From positions 263,257 through 327,256 of the forward strand of contig JAZKGQ010000009.1 of NCBI GenBank assembly GCA_040385825.1: a stretch of 64,000 bases of DNA. Reading direction: 5' to 3'. Source of the stretch: JANNNF01 sp040385825. GTDB lineage: Bacteria > Pseudomonadota > Alphaproteobacteria > Rhodobacterales > Rhodobacteraceae. The notes beneath the pieces are model-generated. The model searched no databases and was not told where the DNA came from. It was given only the letters and a program-made list of their open reading frames with translations. Both the position numbers and the translations under genes were made by a program. This document shows positions 52,448-59,652 of the stretch, piece by piece; position 1 is the stretch's first letter, and each line of letters opens with the position of its first letter.

Positions 52448-53326
52448 GTGACCGAACATTCGCAAATTGGGGCAGCACCGGCCGGCACGCGGGCGCGGAC
52501 GGTCGACAAACCCTATGACATGCGCCGCCTGTCCTATGCCGGCACGTTCAGCAACCCGTTCAAGGCCGGCAGCATCCGGGCGATCGAATGGCTGACCGCG
52601 AAGATCCAGCTTGGCATCCTGATCCGGCAGTTTGAACGGTCCGGTGCGCCCTTCGGGTCGCCGTTCTGGCCCAAGGCGATCAAGCACATGGGCATCCGCA
52701 TCGACACCCCGCCCGAGGAAATTGCGCATATTCCGGCGACCGGGCCGGTGGTGATCGTCTCGAACCACCCGCATGGGTTGGTGGACGGGATGATCCTGTG
52801 CGAGTTGGTCAACCGGGTGCGGTCGGATTTCAAGATCCTGACGCGGTCCTTGCTGACGGGCATCCCCGAGGTCGAGATGTTCATGATCCCTGTGCCCTTC
52901 CCGCATGAGGAAAACAGCCGCGAACTGGGGCTGGAGATGCGCAACCTGACCATGGACCACCTGAAAGCCGGGGGGGTGATCATCCTGTTCCCGGCGGGCA
53001 AGGTGGCGATGTCCGAGAAGTTCTTTGGCCCGGCCGAAGAGGCCGAGTGGAACCTGTTCACCCACAAGATGATCCACCGGTCAGGGGCCACCATTGTTCC
53101 GGTGCGCTTTACCGGGCAGAACAGCCGGGCGTTTCTGATCGCCAACAAGCTGTCCGATACCCTGCGTCAGGGCCTGCTGCTGCACGAGATCAAGCGCGCC
53201 CTGTTCAAACCGCAGCGCCCGCATATTGGTGCTGCGATCCCGGCCACCGTGCTGAAAGACTGGGAAGGCAACCCGCGCGGCTTTCTGGCCTGGCTGCGCG
53301 AGCATACTCTGGCCTTGGGGCGGTAA
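52448..53326 (+). CDS. PlsC-like lysophospholipid acyltransferase family protein
   Basis: The 292-residue protein (GTG start) carries the acyltransferase motif VVIVSNHPHGLVDGMIL near residue 100, the form with five residues between His and Asp, and FPAGKVAMSEKFFGPAE near 180, the acyl acceptor and phosphate-binding block. The hydrophobic head of classical PlsC is weak. It could act on lysophospholipids or on an ornithine lipid precursor; I cannot decide. It lies 29 bases after HPr on the same strand and ends at a hairpin. Confidence 0.75.
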   Translation: MTEHSQIGAAPAGTRARTVDKPYDMRRLSYAGTFSNPFKAGSIRAIEWLTAKIQLGILIRQFERSGAPFGSPFWPKAIKHMGIRIDTPPEEIAHIPATGPVVIVSNHPHGLVDGMILCELVNRVRSDFKILTRSLLTGIPEVEMFMIPVPFPHEENSRELGLEMRNLTMDHLKAGGVIILFPAGKVAMSEKFFGPAEEAEWNLFTHKMIHRSGATIVPVRFTGQNSRAFLIANKLSDTLRQGLLLHEIKRALFKPQRPHIGAAIPATVLKDWEGNPRGFLAWLREHTLALGR

Positions 53327-53368
53327 CGGCGCTTTCGGCTTTCATACTGGCACAAATATCCTGGGGGT

Positions 53369-53387
53369 CCGGGGGTAAAACCCCCGG
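53369..53387. terminator. Hairpin between convergent genes
   Basis: CCGGGGGT and ACCCCCGG pair over 8 bases with loop AAA, preceded by ACAAATATCCTGGGGGT. It lies between the convergent acyltransferase and hbd genes. The G/C block with upstream AAATATCC looks like a dispersed gene-end element of this bacterial group. Confidence 0.65.
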
Positions 53388-53398
53388 CGGGTGCAGGA

Positions 53399-54274
53399 TC
53401 AGCGCGTCGGCACCGGGGTTTCACCGCGATAATCGTAGAAACCACGCTGCGTCTTGCGGCCCAGCCAGCCCGCCTCGACATATTTGGTCAGCAACGGGCA
53501 GGGCCGGTATTTGGTATCGGCCAGCCCTTCGTGCAGCACGTTCATGATGGCAAGGCAGGTGTCCAGCCCGATGAAATCCGCAAGCTCCAGCGGCCCCATC
53601 GGGTGATTGGCCCCCAGTTTCAGCGATTCGTCGATGGATCTGACCGACCCCACGCCTTCGTACAAGGTATAGACCGCCTCGTTGATCATCGGCATCAGGA
53701 TGCGGTTGACGATGAAGGCCGGAAAATCCTCGGCGCTCGCCGCCGTCTTGCCCAGTTTCTTCACCACCTCGTGCAGCGCGTCATAGGTGGGCGCGTCGGT
53801 TGCAATGCCGCGGATCAGTTCCACCAGTTGCATCACCGGCACCGGGTTCATGAAGTGGAAGCCCATGAATTTCTCCGGCCGGTCAGTGCGGCTGGCAAGG
53901 CGTGTGATCGAGATGGACGAGGTGTTGGAGGTGAGGATCGTATGGGCCGCCAGATGCGGGGCCAGATCGGCGAAGATCTTCTGCTTGACGGTTTCCTTTT
54001 CCGTCGCAGCCTCGATGATCAGGTCCAGCGGCCCCAGATCGGCAAGGTCGAGCGTGGTCTTGATGCGGGCCATCGCCTCGGCCTTGGCCTCGGGCGTTGT
54101 CTTGCCGCGCGATACCTGGCGTTCGATGTTGCGGTCGATGGTGGCCACGGCCCTGGCCAGACCCTCGGCGCTGATGTCGGTCAGCAGCACGTCATAGCCT
54201 GCCTGCGCAAACACATGGGCGATGCCATTGCCCATCTGCCCCGCCCCCACAATGCCCACCGTGCTGATTGTCAT
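53399..54274 (-). CDS. hbd: 3-Hydroxybutyryl-CoA dehydrogenase
   Basis: Hbd oxidises or reduces between acetoacetyl-CoA and (S)-3-hydroxybutyryl-CoA using NAD(P). The Rossmann motif VGIVGAGQMGNGIAHVFA is at residues 6-23, the catalytic region reads TSNTSSISITRLA and FMGFHFMNPVPVM (His), and the C-terminal dimer domain has GPLELADFIGLDTCL. Length 291. In relatives it lies near etfAB; here a plus-strand gene separates them. It joins fatty-acid or polyhydroxybutyrate metabolism. Confidence 0.94.
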   Translation of the reverse strand: MTISTVGIVGAGQMGNGIAHVFAQAGYDVLLTDISAEGLARAVATIDRNIERQVSRGKTTPEAKAEAMARIKTTLDLADLGPLDLIIEAATEKETVKQKIFADLAPHLAAHTILTSNTSSISITRLASRTDRPEKFMGFHFMNPVPVMQLVELIRGIATDAPTYDALHEVVKKLGKTAASAEDFPAFIVNRILMPMINEAVYTLYEGVGSVRSIDESLKLGANHPMGPLELADFIGLDTCLAIMNVLHEGLADTKYRPCPLLTKYVEAGWLGRKTQRGFYDYRGETPVPTR

Positions 54275-54437
54275 GGCCGTTCTTCCTTGTGCTGCGCGCC
54301 AGACCTTATGCCTGCCCGCGCCCGGCGTGCAAGGCCGGGAAACTGTTTAGACTTCTATGCAAATGCAGACTTTAGCCATTTGGCAACGGCTTTGGCGCAG
54401 GCTGGTCCTTGGGTGAGTTAAATCTTGGGTGGGACTG

Positions 54438-55256
54438 ATGGCGTTTGTGCATCCGGGCGACGGGGCGCTCGACTATTATCCATGCCGCTATGGCATGTCG
54501 AAACTTCTGTTCCGGGGGCCGCATCGCGCGCCTGCGGGGGGCTACTGCGTTTCGCTTGGCGGGACGGAAACCTATGGCAAATTCATTGCGATGCCGTATC
54601 CGGCCTTGCTGGAACGACGGTTGAGCCTGCCTGTGATCAACCTTGGCTGCATCAATGCGGGGCCGGACGTGTATCTGAACGATCCCGGCGTGCTGGATCT
54701 GGCGGCGGGCGCGCGGGTTGCCGTGGTGCAGGTGGTGGGGGCGCAGAACCTGACCAACCGCTATTACACGGTGCATCCGCGCCGCAATGACCGGTTTCTG
54801 TCGGCCTCGCCTTTGCTGCGGCACATGTTTCGCGACGTGGATTTCACCGAGTTCCACTTTACCCGCCACATGCTGCAAACCTTGCAGGCCGTCGGGCCGG
54901 ACCGGTTCGAGATTCTGGCCGAGGAATTGCGCGCGGCCTGGGTGCAGCGGATGAAGGCGCTGCTGGCGCGGTTGCCTCGGGCGCGGGTGCTGGTCTGGCT
55001 GGCGGGGCATGCCCCGCTGCGGGCCGGGCTGGTGCCAGATCTGCACCAGGACCCGATTCTGGTGGATGCCGAGATGATTGCCGCGCTGATGCCGCATGTG
55101 TCGGCCTATGCCGAACACATCACCTCGGGTCCGCATGACACCAGGGGCATGGTCTTTGCCCCGATGGAGGAACCTGCCGCCCAGGGCTTGCCGGGGCCAG
55201 CGGTGCATCAAGATCTGGCCGAGACGCTGGCCCCGATGCTGGACAGGTTTCTGTAA
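54438..55256 (+). CDS. DUF6473-type protein
   Basis: The 272-residue protein begins FVHPGDGALDYYPCRYG and has SLGGTETYGKFIAMPYP and VINLGCINAGPDVYL, a pattern I associate with DUF6473, a family common in Rhodobacteraceae and linked by some to surface polysaccharide. ATG 54438 is preferred over GTG 54429. The gene stands alone between hbd and etfA on the opposite strand and ends at a hairpin terminator. No activity is known. Confidence 0.65.
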   Translation: MAFVHPGDGALDYYPCRYGMSKLLFRGPHRAPAGGYCVSLGGTETYGKFIAMPYPALLERRLSLPVINLGCINAGPDVYLNDPGVLDLAAGARVAVVQVVGAQNLTNRYYTVHPRRNDRFLSASPLLRHMFRDVDFTEFHFTRHMLQTLQAVGPDRFEILAEELRAAWVQRMKALLARLPRARVLVWLAGHAPLRAGLVPDLHQDPILVDAEMIAALMPHVSAYAEHITSGPHDTRGMVFAPMEEPAAQGLPGPAVHQDLAETLAPMLDRFL

Positions 55257-55263
55257 CGCAAAA

Positions 55264-55284
55264 GGGCGCGCAAACAGCGCGCCC
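55264..55284. terminator. Terminator between DUF6473 gene and etfA
   Basis: GGGCGCGC and GCGCGCCC form an 8-base stem with loop AAACA, flanked by AAA before and CTTGTT after, between convergent genes. Confidence 0.75.
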
Positions 55285-55305
55285 CTTGTTGGCAATGGCA
55301 GGAAA

Positions 55306-56232
55306 TTACAACTTGGCCACCAGTTCCGGCACAGCGGTAAACAGATCGGCCACCAGCCCGTAATCCGCAACCTGGAAAATCGGGGCTTCTTCGTCCTTGT
55401 TGATCGCGACGATCACCTTGCTGTCCTTCATGCCCGCCAGATGCTGGATCGCGCCCGAAATGCCGACGGCGACGTACAGTGTGGGGGCCACCACCTTGCC
55501 GGTCTGGCCGACCTGCCAGTCGTTCGGGGCATAGCCCGAGTCAACCGCCGCGCGCGAGGCGCCAACGGCGGCGCCCAGCTTGTCGGCCAGCGACTCGATC
55601 AGGGCGAAGTCGGCCTGAGAACCCACACCGCGCCCGCCCGACACCACGATGCCGGCGCTGGTCAGTTCCGGGCGGTCGGACGCCGCAACCCGGTCCTCGA
55701 CCCAGCTGGACAGCGAGCCATCGGCCGCGACAGAGATTTTCTCGACCGCAGCCGTCCCGCCGGTGCCAACCCCGGTGAAGGTGGCGGTGCGCACGGTCAG
55801 CACCTTTTTGGCATCCGACGATTTCACCGTCTGAATGGCATTGCCCGCATAGATGGGGCGGTCAAAGGTGTTGGCATCCACAACATGCAGCACTTCGGGA
55901 ATGATCATCACGTCCAGCAGGGCCGCCACGCGCGGCAGCACGCTTTTGGAAAACGCGCCGGAGGCGGCGACGATATGGTCATATGCCCCGGCCAGACCCA
56001 CCACCAGCGCGGCGGTCGGTTCGGCCATGCCATGGCAATACACATGGTCATCGGCGAACAGAACCTTGGTCACACCTTGCAGGCCGGCCGCTTCGGCTGC
56101 GGCGGCGTCACCGCCGCTGCCTGCGATCAGGACGTGAACCTCGCCCAGGGACTGCACCGCAGCAAGGGTTTTGGCGGTGGCGTCGGTCGCCAGCGCGCCG
56201 TCGATCACTTCGGCAATCAAGAGAACGGCCAT
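55306..56232 (-). CDS. etfA: Electron transfer flavoprotein alpha subunit
   Basis: EtfA holds FAD and with EtfB passes electrons from acyl-CoA dehydrogenases to the respiratory chain. The 308-residue protein ends with the FAD-binding domain: VVSGGRGVG near residue 195, SRAAVDSGYAPNDWQVGQTG, then VAVGISGAIQHLAGMKDS and VAINKDEEAPIF. The start follows the etfB stop by one base. It is the likely electron acceptor for Mcd at 43.5 kb and other dehydrogenases. Confidence 0.97.
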   Translation of the reverse strand: MAVLLIAEVIDGALATDATAKTLAAVQSLGEVHVLIAGSGGDAAAAEAAGLQGVTKVLFADDHVYCHGMAEPTAALVVGLAGAYDHIVAASGAFSKSVLPRVAALLDVMIIPEVLHVVDANTFDRPIYAGNAIQTVKSSDAKKVLTVRTATFTGVGTGGTAAVEKISVAADGSLSSWVEDRVAASDRPELTSAGIVVSGGRGVGSQADFALIESLADKLGAAVGASRAAVDSGYAPNDWQVGQTGKVVAPTLYVAVGISGAIQHLAGMKDSKVIVAINKDEEAPIFQVADYGLVADLFTAVPELVAKL

Positions 56233-56233
56233 G

Positions 56234-56995
56234 TCAGATTACCCCCGCTTCGTCGCGCAGTTTTGCAATGAGTTCATCCACCGACCCCACCTTGACGCCC
56301 GCCTTGCGGCCCGCCGGTTCGACCGTTTTCAGCACCGACAGACGCGGGGCAATATCGACGCCGTAGTCGGCGGGGGTCTTGGTGGCCAAGGGTTTTGCCT
56401 TGGCTTTCATGATGTTGGGCAGGCTGGCATAGCGCGGTTCGTTCAGCCGCAGATCAACGGTGATGATCGTCGGCATCTTCAGCGTCAGGCTTTGCAAGCC
56501 GCCGTCCACTTCGCGGGTGATGGTGGCGGTATCGCCCGCAATCGCGAGGTCAGAACAGAAGGTGCCCTGCGACCAGCCCAGCAGGGCCGACAGCATCTGG
56601 CCGGTTGCGTTCATGTCATTGTCGATGGCCTGCTTGCCGCACAGCACGATGCCGGGGGCTTCTTCGCGCACCACGGCCGCCAGCAGTTTGGCGACGGCAA
56701 GGGGTTCGATGTCGGTGTGAACGTCCGTGGTGGCCTCGATCAGGATGGCGCGGTCCGCCCCCATGGCCAGCGCGTTGCGCAGCGTTTCCTGAGATTGCTT
56801 GACGCCGATCGACACCACCACGATTTCGGTCGCGATGCCTTTTTCCTTCAGACGGATCGCCTCTTCGACGGCAATTTCGTCAAAGGGGTTCATCGACATC
56901 TTCACGTTCGCCAGATCGACCCCGGACCCGTCCGCCTTGACGCGGACCTTCACGTTATAGTCGATGACCCGTTTGACCGGCACCAGAACCTTCAT
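56234..56995 (-). CDS. etfB: Electron transfer flavoprotein beta subunit
   Basis: EtfB binds AMP and forms a dimer with EtfA. The 253-residue protein begins MKVLVPVKRVIDYNVKVRV, with NPFDEIAVEEAIRLKEKG near residue 36 and the conserved recognition-loop region ARYASLPNIMKAK near 195 (here EPRYASLPNIMKAKAK). GGGAG lies upstream of the ATG. It is first in the etfB-etfA unit and follows pduO by 134 bases on the same strand. Confidence 0.97.
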   Translation of the reverse strand: MKVLVPVKRVIDYNVKVRVKADGSGVDLANVKMSMNPFDEIAVEEAIRLKEKGIATEIVVVSIGVKQSQETLRNALAMGADRAILIEATTDVHTDIEPLAVAKLLAAVVREEAPGIVLCGKQAIDNDMNATGQMLSALLGWSQGTFCSDLAIAGDTATITREVDGGLQSLTLKMPTIITVDLRLNEPRYASLPNIMKAKAKPLATKTPADYGVDIAPRLSVLKTVEPAGRKAGVKVGSVDELIAKLRDEAGVI

Positions 56996-57129
56996 CGGCA
57001 GAAATCTCCCAATTATGGCCCGACAAAGGGCCGGATATGCTCTTTGACCGTTTACCTAGCCCGTCACGGGGCGTGGTAACAGACCAAATACGACCCACGG
57101 ATGCGCCGAGACGTCGCGTTTTGTGATGA

Positions 57130-57708
57130 TCAGACTTCGCGCGTCAGGCCGGGCACCCAAAGCACGTCATCTTTGCCGTCATTGTTGGCGATGCGGCCTG
57201 CGACAAAGAACCAGTCCGACAGGCGGTTCAGATATTTGACGGCCTCGCTGTTCACTTCCTCCATCGTGGCCAGTTCGACCACCAGCCGTTCTGCCCGCCG
57301 ACAGACCGTACGGCAGAGGTGCAACTGCGCCGCCAGCGCCGAGCCGCCGGGCAGGATGAAGCTGCGCAGCGGGGTCAGCTTGGTGTTCATCGCGTCGATC
57401 TCGGCTTCCAGCCGGGCCACCTGCGGCGCGATCATCCGCAGGGGGGTATAGGGCAGGTCGGCGTCGCGGTGCATGTCGGGGGTGCAAAGATCAGCCCCCA
57501 GATCGAACAGGTCGTTGGAAATGCGCGCCAAGGCCGCGTCCATGTCGCCGCTGCTGTGCTGGCGGGCAAGGCCGACGGTGGCGTTGGTTTCATCGACCGT
57601 GCCATAGGCCGAGACGCGGGTGGAATGCTTGGCCACCCGCGCGCCGTTGCCAAGCGCGGTTTCGCCCGCGTCGCCGGTCTTGGTGTAGATCTTGGACAGC
57701 ACGACCAT
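57130..57708 (-). CDS. PduO-type cob(I)alamin adenosyltransferase
   Basis: The enzyme moves the adenosyl group of ATP to cob(I)alamin, giving coenzyme B12. The 192-residue protein has the ATP-binding N-terminus KIYTKTGDAGETALGNGARV and the C-terminal FILPGGSALAAQLHLCRTVCRRAER and NRLSDWFFVAGR, all typical of the PduO class. Its product is needed by ethylmalonyl-CoA and methylmalonyl-CoA mutases of the ethylmalonyl-CoA pathway, fitting with mcd and the cobC-cobD genes here. The start shares one base with the stop of the HIG1 gene. Confidence 0.94.
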   Translation of the reverse strand: MVVLSKIYTKTGDAGETALGNGARVAKHSTRVSAYGTVDETNATVGLARQHSSGDMDAALARISNDLFDLGADLCTPDMHRDADLPYTPLRMIAPQVARLEAEIDAMNTKLTPLRSFILPGGSALAAQLHLCRTVCRRAERLVVELATMEEVNSEAVKYLNRLSDWFFVAGRIANNDGKDDVLWVPGLTREV

Positions 57709-57917
57709 CAGTTGCCCCCCTTGCTGCGCAGCCAGGCAAAGCCCACGATCAGCAGCACCGCGATGCCTTGGGCATAGATGCGATAGCGCATGACCCGGTT
57801 GGCGTGTTTCTTGTTGAAATCGCCCCCCTTGGCAAAGCCACCAATGCCGATCATCAGAATGACCAGCACGGCCAGCATGGCAATCGACGCAACGATGAAC
57901 AGCGGATCATTCAGCAT
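57708..57917 (-). CDS. Twin-membrane-segment HIG1-domain protein
   Basis: A small protein of about 69 residues with two hydrophobic segments (LFIVASIAMLAVLVILMIGI and AQGIAVLLIVGFAWL) joined by a charged loop with NKKHANRVMRYRIYAQG. This matches the HIG1 (hypoxia-induced gene 1) domain found with respiratory oxidases. ATG 57917 has AGGAG six bases upstream; an earlier start at 57944 lacks this. It is coupled to pduO by TGATG. Confidence 0.85.
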   Translation of the reverse strand: MLNDPLFIVASIAMLAVLVILMIGIGGFAKGGDFNKKHANRVMRYRIYAQGIAVLLIVGFAWLRSKGGN

Positions 57918-57977
57918 GGGCGGCTCCTTTGCTTTGGCGACCATCTAGGGGGTTTGCCGCAAAAAGCGAAGGGGCGA

Positions 57978-58817
57978 TCAGCTTTTTGACAGCAGCCAGT
58001 CCAGGGCGCGCGTCGGCAGGATACGCTTTGCCGCCCCCATCAGATAGGTCGGCGTGGTCACATGATAGCGCGCCTTTGGTCGGGGGCTTTCCAGCGCGTG
58101 GATCAGTTTCGCGGTGACGGCGGCGGCGGGCAGTTCAAACCGGTCTGGCGCGGTCTTGCCTTCAAACCGCTGGCGCAGGCTGCGGTAGGCGGCGGCGTGG
58201 ACGGAATTGTGTTCGTCAATCCACAGGTCGAACTGGCGGGCGGCGTTGTCGCGGAACTTGCTGGTGATCGGCCCCGGTTCGATCAGAATGGTGTGGATGC
58301 CGCTGCCGCGCAGCTCGATCCGCAGGCAGTCGGTCAGCCCCTCCATCGCGAATTTGGTGGCGACATAGGCCCCGCGCAGGCGCATGCCGACAAGGCCGAG
58401 CACGGAGGAGCAGTTGACGATGCGGCCATGGCCCTGGGCGCGCATCAGCGGGATCACGCGGCAGGTCAGGTCGTGATAGCCAAAGAGGTTGACCTCGAAC
58501 AACGCGCGCAGCGCCTCGCGCGGGACATCCTCTACCGCCCCCGGCAGACCGTAGGCGCCGTTGTTGAACAGGGCGTCAAGCGTGCCGCCGGTCAGGGTTT
58601 TCACAGTGTCGACCGCGGCGGCGATGCTGGCGGGATCGCGGTAATCCAGCACGAAACTCTCGAAGCCCTCGGCGGTCAGGCGGTCGCAGTCGGCCTGTTG
58701 GCGGCAGGTGGCAAACACGCGCCAGCCACGCGCCGAAAGGCCACGGGCGGCGTCCAGCCCGATGCCGGACGAGCAGCCGGTGATCAGGACCGACCGGGGG
58801 GGCGGGGTGGGGGGCAT
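57978..58817 (-). CDS. Short-chain dehydrogenase/reductase
   Basis: The 279-residue protein has the cofactor motif SVLITGCSSGIGLDAA near residue 10, NNGAYGLPG in place of NNAG, catalytic Ser in IVNCSSVLGLVG and the YVATKFAMEG active-site Tyr and Lys. ATG 58817 follows AAGGA by five bases; a longer frame upstream would read through the repeat region. The substrate is unknown. Downstream lies the HIG1-pduO unit. Confidence 0.9.
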   Translation of the reverse strand: MPPTPPPRSVLITGCSSGIGLDAARGLSARGWRVFATCRQQADCDRLTAEGFESFVLDYRDPASIAAAVDTVKTLTGGTLDALFNNGAYGLPGAVEDVPREALRALFEVNLFGYHDLTCRVIPLMRAQGHGRIVNCSSVLGLVGMRLRGAYVATKFAMEGLTDCLRIELRGSGIHTILIEPGPITSKFRDNAARQFDLWIDEHNSVHAAAYRSLRQRFEGKTAPDRFELPAAAVTAKLIHALESPRPKARYHVTTPTYLMGAAKRILPTRALDWLLSKS

Positions 58818-58850
58818 GGGGAATCCTTGTGCGCGGAAGATCGGCGGGGC

Positions 58851-58926
58851 GTCCGTCATGGATGGGGTGGATCGTCCATCACAGGTGGGCGGCATCGTCC
58901 GTCATGGATGGGCGAATCGCCCATCC
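58851..58926. repeat. Direct repeats and stop-embedded palindrome (copy 3)
   Basis: GTCCGTCATGGATGGG occurs twice, at 58851-58866 and 58897-58912, 46 bases apart. The second runs into a perfect palindrome of 10-base arms around one base, GGATGGGCGA and TCGCCCATCC (58906-58926), whose outer end carries the TAG stop of the minus-strand SH3 gene. It is a variant of the elements at 16966 and 43436. Confidence 0.8.
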
Positions 58927-59486
58927 TACGGGGCGGTGTTGGACAGGAAGCGGGTGGCGACATAGCCTTCCAGCCCGTCGCCTTCGATGATGATGCGCGC
59001 CCAGTCGTCACCCTCTTGCCACATCACGGTGGCCGCTTCGCCCTGACCCAGCTTGCCCAGCACCGCCGCCTCGGTGGAGGGGCCTTGCCGCACGTTCACC
59101 GATTTGGCGGTGACATACCAGACCTGGCCTTCGGACAGGGTGGGGGGCGTGGCCTGACGGTCAATTTCAGGCTCTGGCAAGGGGGCTGCGGTCTGGCCTG
59201 ACAGGGTGAACACCGGCTGGGCCACGCTGCGCGGCGTGGCGGCAGCAGGCACCACGGCGGGCCTTGGTGCGGCGGGTTTCAGCACCTGCGTCACACGGGG
59301 CGCGATCTTGGGTGCGGGCTGGACTGCGACCACCGGCAGAACTTCGGGGGGCGGCGCGGGGGCCAGGTTCAGCCGCCCTTCGGCCTTGGCCAATGCCAGA
59401 CCGGGGCGCAACTGGCCGCGATCTTCGCCGCCGATCAGCAGGGCCGCAAACATTCCCGCACACAAAAGAACCGTCAAACGCAGCAT
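58926..59486 (-). CDS. Exported SH3b-domain protein
   Basis: The 186-residue protein has a hydrophobic N-terminus (LRLTVLLCAGMFAALLIGG) that may be a signal peptide or anchor, a Pro- and Ala-rich linker (about 35-115), and a C-terminal bacterial SH3 domain with WYVTAKSVNVRQGPSTEAAVLGKLGQG split by the usual turn, then WARIIIEGDGLEGYVATRFL. SH3b domains often bind the cell wall. The partner is unknown. The TAG stop is part of the palindrome at 58906-58926. Confidence 0.8.
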   Translation of the reverse strand: MLRLTVLLCAGMFAALLIGGEDRGQLRPGLALAKAEGRLNLAPAPPPEVLPVVAVQPAPKIAPRVTQVLKPAAPRPAVVPAAATPRSVAQPVFTLSGQTAAPLPEPEIDRQATPPTLSEGQVWYVTAKSVNVRQGPSTEAAVLGKLGQGEAATVMWQEGDDWARIIIEGDGLEGYVATRFLSNTAP

Positions 59487-59592
59487 CAGCCCACCCGAGT
59501 CTTGAAGTATGGCCGATGTTTAGCACAGAACGCCGGGGTGCAGAGGGGGAAAATCCACCCTTTGCGCGGCACGCGTGGCAAGATGGCCCGGA

Positions 59593-59626
59593 ATTCCGTC
59601 TGGACCACCATTCCGTCTGGACCACC
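59593..59626. repeat. 17-base tandem repeat upstream of parC
   Basis: ATTCCGTCTGGACCACC occurs twice without a gap at 59593-59609 and 59610-59626, ending 26 bases before the parC ATG. It could be a regulatory site or a replication slippage product. Confidence 0.7.
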
Positions 59627-59652
59627 CCGCCGTTTGTTTCTACACCACATTC

